DNA of 64,000 bases, taken from Lycocorax pyrrhopterus obiensis. Lineage: Eukaryota > Chordata > Aves > Passeriformes > Paradisaeidae. Where the stretch lies: contig JACSVZ010000011.1 of NCBI GenBank assembly GCA_014706295.1, positions 3,102,663 to 3,166,662 on the forward strand. The letters are read 5' to 3'. Position numbers and translations under genes: made by a program. Of this stretch, positions 46,182-58,385 are shown one piece after another. The number at the start of each line of letters is the position of its first letter. Position 1 is the first letter of the stretch. The notes beneath the pieces were generated by a model that was given only the letters and a program-made list of their open reading frames with translations, was not told the DNA's origin and searched no databases.

Positions 46182-49179
46182 GTAAAATTTACATTATCAT
46201 TTACATCAGGATTTACATCCCACTAGTTCTAACCTGTCACAGTTCTTAGGAGAAGCCTAGACTTCAGCAGAAAGTTAATTCAACAGTTTAGAAACTCCTG
46301 CTTGATTTCTGCAAGTCCATTACATGAACCAAAGGCACGGGCAGCCAAAAGGAAATTTTCCAAATTCCCAGGGAGGGAGAATAAGCCCATTAATTTTGTA
46401 ACCACTTCATCTTGCTCCCCACACTGCCTTGCTCATAATTAATTTAAAAATAATTTAAACAAGATATAATGATCTAAGTTATATCTAGGGATCTAAAGGG
46501 TCATGGAACAGAGTTTTACTGGTTGCCTAACCCCGTGTTACTGATGTGAAATCTGCCAGTGCCATAAGATAAAACTAGACACACAAAATAAATCCAAACA
46601 GTTTTAAAGCTGTCATTTGTTCCTCTTAATATATTAAAGAATGCTTCAAATATAAGAATTCTACATAGAATCTACAATAAGCAACTTTTAATTTTTAACA
46701 GATTCTTTATTTTAAATTCTTCAAACTAAAAAAAAAAATGTTTTTTCTAAGCATAAAACCACACTCTAGAGTATGACAACACTGTGAAATAAGAGAAGGC
46801 ATCATGAAATTTCATGTTAGCAGTGATTCCTGGTGGAAAAGAGTAAATTCTCCTTTAGATTACCTGGATTTATGCCAGAACAACAAAAACTGATCAGATA
46901 TTTGTAGAGACATCCAGGAGGAACACTTACAATAAAACGATGCAGGAAAAGCATGGCCACTTGCTAATCCCACAAGATGTGTTCAGAGAATGTGAAGTAT
47001 TATTTATGCATTTGCATAATGTTTGCATTTGTGCAGAGCCCCTGAATGAAAACTTGGAAAAACAGAAGGCAACTGGAATTTACTACTGACTTGGAAAAAA
47101 ACCAGGAATCCATTCTATGTCTAAAACCAACAACATCAAAATATTTCTCTGTTTCTACTTGTGCGTTTATTTTTCATTACCCTCATTGAACTTTTCTGCA
47201 AAAGAAATGCTTCAATAATCTCTTCAAAATGATGAACTTTGTCACGGCCTTTAGAGAATTGCGAGCGTCTGAAGTGGCACTGACCTCCCATCTGCTTCCA
47301 AGAGGGCACATCCACTCTGGAGCTGCCATCCCTTTCACCATGCCTGAGGTTACATGGCAGGAACAGCCACTTGTGCAAAGAATAGATAATGCTGTGGATT
47401 TCAGTGTGATAATGATTCTTCTGAAGCATGTTGTTCAAAAGAATTAAATATTCAGGGTAATCAGACACTCTAAACTGGAACTCTGATTCTTAGCAGTTTC
47501 CTACACTAATTTTGTAATTCCTTGGGTTTGACAGGTGCAAGGTTAAATTAAAAAAAAAAAAAAAATTAAAGCATATCTAAAATGCAAAGATTTCTAGAAA
47601 TAAGGCCTTATGCAGATGAGAGTTTCAGCTTTGCTCTATATTTTCACATTCTGTGTAACTTGGAGAACTGGATAGTTGGCATCAAGTGACAGAAAAAGTC
47701 TTAAGGAAATCTGTGTATCCTTTATGCAATGAAGCATGAAGTAATTGCATTGAAAATATAGTCTCTGATCCTGCAGACCTTCCATTTCCGCAGCACAACT
47801 TCCAAATAATTTGCTTTCACCTGAGTGAAAACCAGAGGAGCTTGGAAATGAAAGTTCACCCAGCCAGTTTAAGAACTGGATTTCATGAGAACTGCTCACC
47901 ACAGATTATCCAGTTCCATTTCTGGTTTGTAGAGAAAATAGAAAATTGGCATTGATCAAATATCATAATTTGATAATCTGCATAAAAATGTTTTCGGTAT
48001 AAAATGTGCCCAGAAGTATCTGTGATCATGGGACATCAAAATCCTTTAATCCAAAGGCATCATATCAGGCAGGTGTAAAGAAACTTTGTCTCCATCAATG
48101 TGATTCCTACTGTCTGTCACTTGAACTGCTCCATCAGATCCTTCCAGCAGTGTTTGAGTTTTAATTGTGGATCCGGGCATGTGACTGCTCCAGGAATTTC
48201 CAATGGACATTGCCATGTAATCCTGCATCCCCTAAACTATGATTGGTTGCTAAACATAATTATCCCATCTTACCACTCCTGTATCATTAATTCCATACAG
48301 AGGTAAAACCATCTGAAGGAGGGGGTAAGAGTGTCAGAGGAAAAACAAACACAAGGTTTTTGCTGCTCCTCAGTGCTGCAGGCAGACGGATGCCACACTG
48401 CCTTCAGAATTCCAAAGAATCTCAGCTGTTAGCAGGAATATGGGATTTTTTTTAAGTCTGGTCTTTCTCCTCACACAGCATGTTTAAAGTTCATTGAAAT
48501 TATAGCCACTGTTGTAGTGGAAGAGCAAGAAGGAAAACCCCAGATACAGACCAGTAAATGGGCTGTGAATTCATTCACACAGGAGAGAAGTCAAACCCCG
48601 CTTGTTTCTCTCGTGGTGCTGCCACTGCCTGGAAGAGCAGGCACAGGGATTGTACTTCATGGAATAACAGTTAAATACACCTCTGCTGATCCTGCCAAAG
48701 AGCAAGTGCACTCAGCAAGAGCTGAGTTAGAAGTTCTAAATGGCAATTATATTGTTCCCAGGGAGCAAACACATCATCATCCTCTGGCTGTGCTGTCTCT
48801 TGCTTTCTTTCCAAGCTTTGCTTTCTGCCAGGCTGATGTGAGTACAGCTACACAGCAGAGAGAGCAGTCACTTAGCAACTTCACTGTACTCACTTGGGAG
48901 AGGAGTGTTTCCAGGGAAAAGTTGCTTATTGATCCAAAAGAACTTGCTGTGACTCTGCTGTGCACGCAGATAAGGGCGAGTTTGGCAGCATGATTTATAC
49001 AGATGATTGATAGATATGCCTGGAATGGATGTGAACGTGTCACTTAAACCCTCCAAAAATAGAACCATTAAAAATGAAAACCAAACATTTTTTGACACTT
49101 CTTCAGCATTTAAATAAGTTTATCAGAGATGAAGTACTCAAGGGACTGGAAATTTTGAGGAATGACACAGTTCTCATCG
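46182..49179. other. Unique AT-rich non-coding DNA
   Basis: No repeat is recognised apart from an A16 run at 47550-47565. A 158-codon open frame at 48517-48993 has no recognisable domain, and I do not call it a gene. Confidence 0.5.
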
Positions 49180-49756
49180 TAGAATCACAGAATTGTTTGT
49201 GTTGGAAGGGACCTTAAAGCCCATCCAGTGCCACCCCTGCCATGGGCAGGGACACCTCCCACTGTCCCAGGCTGCTCCAAGCCCCAATGGCCAACCTGGC
49301 CTTGGGCACTGCCAGGGATCCAGGGGCAGCCCCAGCTGCTCTGGGCACCCTGTGCCAGGGCCTGCCCACCCTCACAGGGAACAATTCCTTCTGTATCTGT
49401 AACCTAAATTTCCCTCTTTCTGTCTGAAGCCATTCCCCCTTGTCCTGTCACTCCAGTGTCTGATGAAAAATCCCCCTCTGGGTTCCCTGCAGCCCCCGGA
49501 AGGTGCTGTGAGGTCTCCACACACCCTTCTCCTCTCCAGGCTGAGCAGCCCCAGCTCTCCCAGCCTGGCTCCACAGGAGAGGGACTCCAGTCCCCTCAGC
49601 ACCTCCGTGGCCTCCTCTGGGCTCTGTGCAGCAGCTCCAGCTCCTTCCTGTGCTGGGCCCATGGCTGGGGGCAGCTCTGCAGGTGGGTTCTCACCTGAGG
49701 GGGCAGAGGGGCAGAATCACCTCTCTCGATGTGCTGCTCACCCTGCCTTTAATGCC
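49180..49756 (-). mobile_element. CR1 LINE copy, antisense, about 575 bp
   Basis: The 3' terminus 'tagaatcacagaattgtttg' is followed by the full 3'UTR ('cagggacacctcccactgtc'). Then come the ORF2 C-terminal part ('cttctcctctccaggctgag', 'gggctctgtgcagcagctcc') and the stretch up to 'tgccgta'. It differs from the 19.3 kb copy upstream of 49.39 kb, so it is another subfamily. The coding remnant is degraded. Confidence 0.95.
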
Positions 49757-49874
49757 GTACCCAAGGGAATAGGCTAAACAATTAAGAAATTTGCTTTGAA
49801 GAAAAATAAAATACTTATCCCATAACCTTAGCTGCTTCATTTAAATTCTTCCTGAGCATCAAGAGCAAGCAATG
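49757..49874. other. Spacer between two diverging CR1 copies
   Basis: Short A-rich unique DNA between the 5' ends of the two CR1 copies. Confidence 0.5.
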
Positions 49875-50135
49875 ACACCAGAGCCACGGGCAGGGCCTGA
49901 GCCCAGGGAGCTGCCCCTGCACAGGAGGCAGAACTTCTGCCCTGGGCAGTGCCCAGCCCTGAGCAGATTGTGCAGAGAGGCTGTGCAGGCTCCTCCCTGG
50001 GGATATTGCAGAGCCCCATGGACACACTGCTGTGCCCTGTGCTCTGGGATGGCCCTGCTGGAGCAGGGAGGTGGCACCAGAGGAGCCCCTGGGGGCCCCT
50101 CCAGCCTCACCCATCCTGGGGCTCTGGGATATGGG
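49875..50135 (+). mobile_element. CR1 LINE fragment, sense, alternative 3'UTR subfamily
   Basis: 'caggaggcagaacttctgcc', 'gattgtgcagagaggctgtg', 'gctcctccctggggatattg' and 'gatggccctgctggagcagg' belong to a CR1 subfamily whose 3'UTR is unlike the other copies here. The last part ('gggctctgggatatggg') corresponds to the CR1 end. The 5' edge is approximate. Confidence 0.82.
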
Positions 50136-53100
50136 TCTGATCTACCTACAGGGCATAACGACATGCAGAGGAGAAAGCCCCAAAATAAAGCTGAGAAAAA
50201 ATATTTTTGAACCCTCTGTGAGCAGCTGCTGCTGGGGAAGCTGAACAAATCTGTGTGATCCTCTTCCAGCCTTGCTTGTAGAAAGCTGTGGTAGAGTTGC
50301 AGTCATAGTAGGGCTTTAGATGAATCAGGATCTCAGGGAAAGAAGATTCATGTGAGAAAACCCAAAAAGAGCTCTGTCCATGCTGTGCTTACTTAGCTTT
50401 CCCCATTGTCTCTGTGGAATACGAGCACCCTCCTTGTCTCTGCACATGTACAATTTTATATGCTCACCTCTACACGGGAATTTTATCATATAAAATCACA
50501 TAACATTATGTATCACATAAAATAAATAAAAAGCAAACCACCGTGACTGAAATCTGACAAACAGAAGTGACTGCTTTAATAGCACCATGCTTTTGCACCC
50601 TGTGGTATTTCTATTTGCATATTAATGAAGTTGAAGGTCAGATGCCACTAATTACAACCTATTCACTCTGTCCAACATCCCACCAACGAATACTCAGGAG
50701 TGGACCTCTTAATGCCATTATGCAAATGATACTTAAGTACAGAAATAAATTCAAAATAGTGGCATCTAAAGCAGCATATTAGCAGGAGGTAAATTAATAA
50801 ATATATTCAAGAAATTGAAATTAAAAATTATTATTCAACATGAGAGTAATCATTACTGAATGATATGTAAAAGAATAATTATTTCTTTCTCCCTGGTGTA
50901 ACAGAATAAAACATCCAGTATCTTGGCAGGATGCAACATTCCAGCATGGGTCTGATAGAGAATATGTTGAAGTAAATATTAAAGGATTACCTTGATCAGT
51001 AGAAAAATGAAGAACTGATTTTAAGTTTTTTTAAAATATAAAATATGGAAAAAAACTCCAAGAAACCACCCAAAAGAAACCCCTCCAAAAAACCAAAACC
51101 CCACAACATCTCACAGTATAGCATCTTGGTACTGGAGACAATATATAATATGCTTTCTATAAATAATTGCTAACGTAAATAATAAGTAAATTGTTGTTTA
51201 CCACTAAAAATTAGGTAACTCTCGCATGTAACTCCTTGGCATAAAAAAGTGATTATTATTTCTTTGGCGTAGAGGGTGAAAATAAATCGACCATTTTTTC
51301 TAACATCCCTTTTTCTATAAAAAATGATTGTGTAAACAACTGCACAACTTGAAAGAGAAGATCCTATATGAAAAACATCCCTGGAAACAAGCACTGAATT
51401 CAGACAATCCAGCATTTCCAGCACTTGCTGAAAAGGAGAAAGGAGGGAATAGGATTCTTTTGTCTCCTGTGTGTCAAATACGAGACTTGCAAAGACAAAG
51501 CTGTGTGTGAAGGAACCCCTGAAGTCATGGGCGAGGTTTGCACGGTGGAGAATGTGATGGAGGTGCAAGGAAAGCCACGGGTCAGCATTTGTAAGGCAAC
51601 AGAACAGATTTAACCTGTGGCAAAACCCCAGAAGGAATTCTGGTGATGAGCGGGATAGAGGGAAGGGTGGAGGGTGCCTGTGCTGCTGGTTTCAACAACA
51701 CAGGAAGAGAGAAATTATTTACAACTCAGAACTGGCAAAAACCAGAGAAGCATAACAGAGACTGAGAGCTCATGGAGGAGAAAACAGTGGTACTGCAAAG
51801 TGGAGACTGGGCAAAACACTCAGGGAAGAGCTTGAAGGCAACCGAGGGAAAGAAATAGATTGCCAGGGAAAAAAACAAGTGTGGTGTCATCGAGCAGTGC
51901 AAAGAGTCAGGCCACAAAACAACAGGGTGAGCACTTGTTCTGCAACAGATCAATCTGGCCTCGGTCCTTCGCCCCAGTGTAAGACATAAAGGAGAGCAAA
52001 GCAAAAAAAAGATCATATAAAGGATAACTCCCCCTAAAAACAACTGTCAGTCAAACCAGCAGAAGCATCCACTGTTTTCAGAAATTAAAGCTCCATTGGG
52101 GAAGAACTTCACCTGCTATGAAAACTTCAGGCTTTAAAAATTTTATCTCCTCTTCCAATGTCTTTCATATGAAATTTTTATTAATTCTCTTGCACCAAGA
52201 CTTTCTTCTTTGGTTGCTTGTAAATAAATGTTCAGCTTTAAAATGATAAAATTTCTCTGCAGAACACAAGTCAAGTGCCATGACAAGAGACCTGTGGACT
52301 GAAGGGTAGGAGGGGGAATATCACCACAGCTGGAATTCACAATGTATCAAACTGTTCTTAACATTAGTGTCAAAACAAGGGAAAAGCTACAGGAAAAGCC
52401 TGGGACAATACAAGAATGCTCTCAGCATCGTGATACATGTTAAGAAAGATCATCAGCATTTCTTGGGGATAAATTTCTCTCGGAGTAGAAATCTCTCAAA
52501 GCAGTATCCAAAACGGGAAAGGGCACACAGTGCTATGGAAATCTTTGTTTATAGAGGTAGGAAACAAAGGAAATTCTTTTACAGTATCCTGCAGAGGATG
52601 GTGAAATAAAAAAATCACCATCTCTGGATCCTGAATTCTGTAATATTTACTCAAGAGTCTTACATCTATTTCTCAAAAATACTTTATCAATACGGGAAAA
52701 AAAAACAAGAGTCCCACTCTAAGATTTCACCTGAGCCTATGAACTCAACAATTTAGCCAATAATGTCTTTGTCCATTTCCTACTTGATACTTCGGTCTTA
52801 CACCTATTTTATCTTTTTGTCAGTTCCTTTGGATGAAGGACTCAGCAAAAGTCCTCAGGAAATAACTACAGTTTGTATTCTCCTTCCCTTCTTTTTTTGC
52901 CTTTCTGTAGTATGTAAACCCTTTTAAGTTAATGAAATTATTCTTACTTTGGTTTTGTCTTTCATTTTATTCAGTGCAAGACAACTGGACAGGCACACGT
53001 AATGTAATTCCTTTTATAATAATCAAGGGAAAAAAGTGAAAAATTCGTTTCCACAGGTTTTGTTTTCATAAGTTTGTTGTATTAAACCCGCTTCAATAGC

Positions 53101-54058
53101 TGTTATTTCATTATCAGAGTAGCAGAATAAAGAAGGAAAAGTGTTTAATTAACAAATATGAATCAACATTTTAGGACTGATCATTTAGAGGCTTTAAAAT
53201 AATGAGCAAAAATAAAAGCATGAAGTCATGAAAGATAAGACTTAGCAGCATGTTTTAAATAAAAGAGTTTTCTGGTTTTCATCTAACTCCATCTGGTTTC
53301 AATCTTAGAGCTTTTCACTGCAGCAATCCATTAGATTGCATATCATGGCTATAAAAATCTGTCAGAGGAAAGATTTCCCCTCATGGTGTATGAGAAATGA
53401 ACAATCAAGCACTCCTCCCATTATATCTACAACAATAATTTCAACATTTGTTCTTCTACTGCAAATTCATATCTGTCATTTAATAGGCATAAGACACAAA
53501 TCTTGCAGGGAGCTGAGCAAGAACTCATTTCCAGACTCCTTCAGCAGCAGGTTTTACCTGCACACAACCCTTTGCAGCTCTTTGGTGTGGTTTCCCCAAA
53601 GCAGTGATGCCTGAGCTGCTCTGAAAGCTGCCCTGCAGTACCCGGCTTGGTTTGTGCTGAGATGAACACCAATCAAATGTTAACAGGGCTTGTCTTGTCT
53701 GGCACAACAGATTAACGTTAGCAAAAGTCACCTTTGTTGCACAAGGTCTCAAACCTTTCATATGGACTTCAGAATGGTGTGCTGAACGCCTTCAGCTGCT
53801 TTCCCCATATTTTTGCATGATTTTCCCATAATCATCAGGCTGCTTCTACTCTGAAACCCTCAGGAAGGAAAATCTTGCCAATATTTGTAGGTATTCCTGT
53901 GGTATATTAAGAATGGTCATAAGCAATTACTTAAAGATTATTTTTATATATTTTTTTCATGACTTCTGGAGTTCTAGTTTAGAACCATGAGAGTGGCTGG
54001 ACATAGCCAAAACATCTCTAATTCATATGAAGAGACAGAGAAATCCTTTGACGGCATC
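50136..54058. other. Unique AT-rich non-coding DNA
   Basis: About 3.9 kb without a recognisable element. Open frames at 51170-51613 lie on opposite strands and show no domain. Confidence 0.5.
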
Positions 54059-54392
54059 CCAGTCCCTGAAGGGAGCCTACAAGAGAGATGGAGAGAGACA
54101 ATTGCCAAGGGCTGGAGGGCCAGGACACAGGGAATGGCTTCCCAGTGCCAGAGGGCAGGGCTGGATGGGATCTTGGGCAGGAATTGTTCCCTGGGAGGGT
54201 GGGCAGGCCCTGGCACAGGGTGCCCAGAGCAGCTGTGGCTGCCCCTGGATCCCTGGCAGTGTCCAAGGCCAGGTTGGCCATTGGGGCTTGGAGCAGCCTG
54301 GGACAGTGGGAGGTGTCCCTGCCCATGGCAGGGGGTGGCACTGGATGGGCTTTAAGGTCCCTTCCAGCCCAAACCAGTCTGGGATTCCATGA
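54059..54392 (+). mobile_element. CR1 LINE fragment, 3' end, sense
   Basis: It starts at 'ccagtccctgaagggagcct', a segment just upstream of the usual 3'UTR, and continues 'gggcaggaattgttccctgg', 'gacagtgggaggtgtccctg'. It ends at 'ctgggattccatgaaaac'. Very similar to the 11.8 and 30.6 kb copies. Confidence 0.95.
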
Positions 54393-55097
54393 AAACACAG
54401 CAGGTGTTTCTCCCAACTGGAGAACCAAGGCAGACCTGAGTATATTTGTACATTTGGAACTACAAATATCCTGTCCTAACCCAAACCTGATGAGCACAGA
54501 GCTGTTCAAGAGTTATACCCCCAAACATGAGTGGCTTCATGTCTCATTTCCTTTTCTTTGCCAGCCAAGTACCTACACTTTACCATGTTCACCCTTTCTA
54601 AATCAATCAATCAATCAATCAATCAATTAATGCTACTTGTCTTGCCAGTGCCTCAGTGGAGCTCACCCACCCACCCACTTCAGGAGTTCCTCAGTAACTC
54701 CCCTTGTAAGCAGGCAGGTTTTAGTACAGCTTTTTTCCTGCTTGTTTAATAATTCATTCCCACTGTACACAAACTAGAAAAATGAAACTGTTCAGTAGGA
54801 AACAGGAAGTAGCTGGAACCTTGAAGTGTGAGTGTGCTGGTGTTAGAGTACCAAGTTGCTGTGCTGAGCCCTAATGAATACCCAAGGCAATAAATAACTT
54901 AATCTGTAACAAGAAAGCACTAGAATATTCGCTTTACAGAACTAATCCACTGACATGCAATTCATTAATTATCTCCATTTGATCTTTTCAGACACTGTAA
55001 TTGACTGCAGATGGAATGTCACAGTAAGGCACACAGCAAAGGCAGAAGTTACACTTGAGGGCTGGTTATGCCAGCCCCACTGGCTGCTGACAACAAC
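54393..55097. other. Unique DNA with a short (AATC)n repeat
   Basis: An (AATC)n tract of about six units lies at 54601-54626; nothing else is recognised. Confidence 0.6.
54601..54626. repeat. (AATC)n microsatellite
   Basis: Tandem aatc units, perfect for six copies, then decaying. Confidence 0.95.
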
Positions 55098-55291
55098 CAC
55101 AGAACCACGGAGGTTGAAAAAGAGCATCAGAGCTCTTTAGCATCAGAGTCCAGCCTCTGAGCCATGACCACCTTGTTCACCAGCCCAGAGCCCTGAGTGC
55201 CACATCCATTTCTTTGGACAGCTCCAGGGATGGGGACTCCAACACCTCCCTGGGCAGCCCCTGCCAAAGCCTGAGCACCCTTTCCACTGTT
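55098..55291 (-). mobile_element. CR1 LINE fragment, 3' end, antisense
   Basis: The CR1 terminus 'cacagaaccacggaggttga' is followed by 'ccaccttgttcaccagccca', 'ggggactccaacacctccct' and 'ccaaagcctgagcaccctt'. Same 3'UTR type as at 14.1 and 21.8 kb. Confidence 0.92.
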
Positions 55292-56638
55292 AATGTTAAG
55301 AGCACACAGGCATAAACACAATTTCTGTTTTTCTCAGTAATACTGACAACTCACACTATTATTTCAAATCACAGTTGAAGTAATTCAGAATAGATTTTTC
55401 CGCATCAGCTGGAAGCAGTCTAAGCAGAGTGATTTCAGAAAGCTTAGTAAGAACTTTTATTTTGTGGTAATAATAGAAATGTAGGCCTTGGAGGCTTAGC
55501 ACTAAAAGAAGGAAGAAAGAATTTCCTGGTGTATAAAAGGATCATTTATAGCAACATCGTGATGGCCTCAGTGAATAACACTTTGCAGAGGTCTCATGGT
55601 GTAAAAATACCAAAGATATTGATTATATGAGGTGAAAAGCACTAAAGGACCATGCTCCCTTGAGGAGCATACAAAGAATACTGCGACTACCTGTCACAGA
55701 AACGGCTTTGTTACTATTTCCCTGGGCCTTTGAAATTGAAATTATTTACATAACATTTAAGATTGCCACTTTTATAACAGGGCTAACAAGCAGCTCACAG
55801 GCCTTACAACATTATCCAGCAATGCCAGCTGTAAATTAGCACTAAAAGCTTCAGCACAGCTAAAAAGGAACCTTTTCATTTAACTTGGAAGTTAAAAGTC
55901 CATTTGACTTTACAGATTCTAATTGAAGACTCTCTCTGTTCTCAGGTGGATACAAGGTACAAGATTATTTTAAAAGGTGATGATAGGTACTAAACACAAG
56001 CAGGTGCACTGGAATAAGAGAGGCACGACTGGGGAATTTTTTTTTACCTTTGCTAGGTAACTTACGTTAAGATTTTTCTTAATTTCTTTTCTTTCCCTCT
56101 TATTTTATTTTTTTTAATGGCATGATTATGTGTCTAATACGAATGTAGAAGTCACTTAGTCCAGTTGTTAAATAGAACCTCCCCAGGGTTACAGAGGGTC
56201 AGAGGAAGTTGCAGAACACATTATAGACAAGCTTCTTTGTATTAAATTGCCACACTGAGATGGGAGGTTACCTCACTATCAAAATCAAGACTTGCTTAAC
56301 CAAGATAATCAGCCAGGGTAGTTAGGTAACACACTCTTCACTAAATCTGTTTTGTAGCTTGTGATAGTGCTGCAATAAGTGGTACTCACAACCATTAGAG
56401 AATATATTTCTATTTTCATGCAAACTGTCAAAGACCACACTAAAAATCTTGCTGTTTAAAACCTTACACAACTCTGACATCCCAATTCATGTCCGGGATC
56501 ATACTTGTCTTTTTTAGATATCAGCTGATAAAAGATAAAATCACTTCTTTCTCACTCAAATGAGCAACTTAAGAACATGGGAACAGATAAATATATTTCT
56601 TAACATAGTTTGGCTTAATTATAATGAGGTACAAGAGA
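55292..56638. other. Unique AT-rich non-coding DNA
   Basis: Nothing recognised. Confidence 0.5.
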
Positions 56639-57130
56639 TCACAGAGTCACAGAATGGTTTGGGCTGGAACGTGCAGTAATGACGCAAGGGCAGGACTCCG
56701 CACACAAGATGGAGAGGTGCAAAGCCTTTATTGCGCAGTGAATGTTCCCTAAATACCAGCACCCAACAGGATATCACATCATATAAACAGGAAAGATGTT
56801 CACCTCAGTGTCCCCCAATCACCTGGGGCAGTGCACAGACATTGCCTATATGGTAACAGGTAAACAATGCCCTATAAGGTCACAAACTACAATTATCACA
56901 TCTCATAGGCCCAGCACTGTCCACAAACCCACAATCCTCTCTCAGCCCATCCCCGGTGACCTGGATGCACTCCCAGGGTCACCTCTGGGTCCAAGAAAGA
57001 GGCTCTCTCCAGCCCTCAGGGCCTGTCTCTCTTCCAGCACACAGTGCACCCCAGCAGGAAGGGACCTTAAAGCTCATCTCATTCCAGTCCCTGCCTTGTG
57101 CAGGGCCACCTTCCACTGTCCCAGCTGTTT
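56639..57130 (-). mobile_element. CR1 LINE 3' end, antisense, split by an LTR insertion
   Basis: 'tcacagagtcacagaatggt' and 'gggctggaa' lie left of the LTR, and 'gggaccttaaagctcatctc' and 'accttccactgtcccagctg' lie right of it. Removing the LTR and one target-site copy restores the normal CR1 order, so the CR1 was here first. Confidence 0.92.
56672..57056 (-). mobile_element. Solo LTR, family 2, complete copy (385 bp), inserted in a CR1
   Basis: In element orientation it begins TGCTGGGGTGCAC and ends CATTACTGCA, with canonical TG...CA ends. It is flanked by GGAACG (56666-56671) and GGAAGG (57057-57062), a 6-bp target-site duplication with one mismatch. The poly(A) signal AATAAA is on the minus strand at 56727-56732. 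It lines up along its whole length with the interrupted copy at 36389-37144. Confidence 0.93.
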
Positions 57131-58276
57131 GCTCAAATCCTGTTAAATACTATGAAATTTTATCTCATCTATCAGATCAAGAAATTTCTTGCAGCATAAG
57201 GTCCTAATCAGATTTTTATTGCAATATTTAAATCATTGCCCTTTGCATTTGAAGTAGAGCAGACAAGGACAGGGAGTTCCACATCAATTTGCTTTTAACT
57301 CATTGCTGAGGATGGTTGTGTTGCTCTAAGCCTCATTAACTGCACCGACAGAAGCTCACAGAGGCTCCACACTTCCAAAAGGCGCTGAGGACAAGGTGAG
57401 CACAGAGTTCTCAATATCCTGAGGAGCCATTGCTGAAACAGATGTTCTTGCTACTCATCTTGAAATGTATAAGTTGAAGAAAAAAGTGACGTTTCTTGTT
57501 CCCTCAGCAAGCGAATACTCAGTGTTAATATACTGAGAGCCACAGCACAGGGAATACTGATTTTTTTTTTTAATGTGAAGAAATTAGATGGCCCCTTCAT
57601 CTGAATAGAAGATATATAAAATATTATTTATGTGAGTGAAAACTAAAAGTTTTGTTTAAGCCCAGAAGCTGGGCACTCTTCTTGTGCTCCAAAGGTGAAA
57701 TGCTTCTGTGTTATGTAATAAGCCTCCACAGAACCAAAAAGAAAATGTATTTGAAACAAAAAAATTACTTTATATTGCATGCTACTGTATAGGGGAATAA
57801 GGGGAAATCCAATCTCAAGACAATTTTCTGGAAGCAGAAAGAAAACAATGGAATTGCTAAGAAAGCAATCAGACACTTTTTTTATACTACCTGTCTTGAT
57901 TTTTTAAAAGCACTAGGACAATCTCCCAAGACACAATTTGATACCAGATATAATTTATTTTTTCCTGAGTTCAAAGAACTTAAATTGTTTCTTATAGAAT
58001 GTAAAACAAAACAAAAAAAACCCAAACAAACAAACAAACAAATAAAAACATCATTTACTTTTAAGATATGCAAAGAAGAAAAAACCCACATGTATTGAAA
58101 TTGTAAAATCTATTTTCTCTTTTCTCCACACACAAAATAGATGGCGATAATGCATCTCTGGAATCTGCATCCATAGTTATTCATATGGTGTTTTAGTAAT
58201 CTTTGGTCTACTGGAAATCACAGCAATACTGGGTTTTGATTTGGTTTTGCATCTTCCTTGGAAGATAACTATTAAC
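57131..58276. other. Unique AT-rich non-coding DNA
   Basis: Contains the short (CAAA)n tract at 58023-58041; nothing else is recognised. Confidence 0.5.
58023..58041. repeat. (CAAA)n microsatellite
   Basis: Four to five caaa units in an A-rich context. Confidence 0.85.
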
Positions 58277-58385
58277 CATGGAATCATGGAATACCATGAG
58301 CTGGAGAGGACACAGAAGAATCATCCAAGTCCAGCTGCTGCCCCTGCACTGGTGTAAACCACCAGTGGCTGACATTTCTGGAGAA
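58277..58385 (-). mobile_element. CR1 LINE fragment, short antisense 3' end
   Basis: 'catggaatcatggaatacca' then 'gctggagaggacacagaaga' and 'ccaagtccagctgctgcccc', a diverged CR1 terminus of the same general type as at 44.3 kb. The right edge is approximate. Confidence 0.75.

Noticed and set aside
48517..48993. A 158-codon open frame outside repeats
   Set aside because: No recognisable domain or signal, and no visible splice or promoter context; this length is not surprising by chance in 64 kb.
51170..51613. Overlapping open frames on opposite strands, one with several cysteines
   Set aside because: No known cysteine-spacing motif, short, and antisense to each other; chance is the simplest reading.
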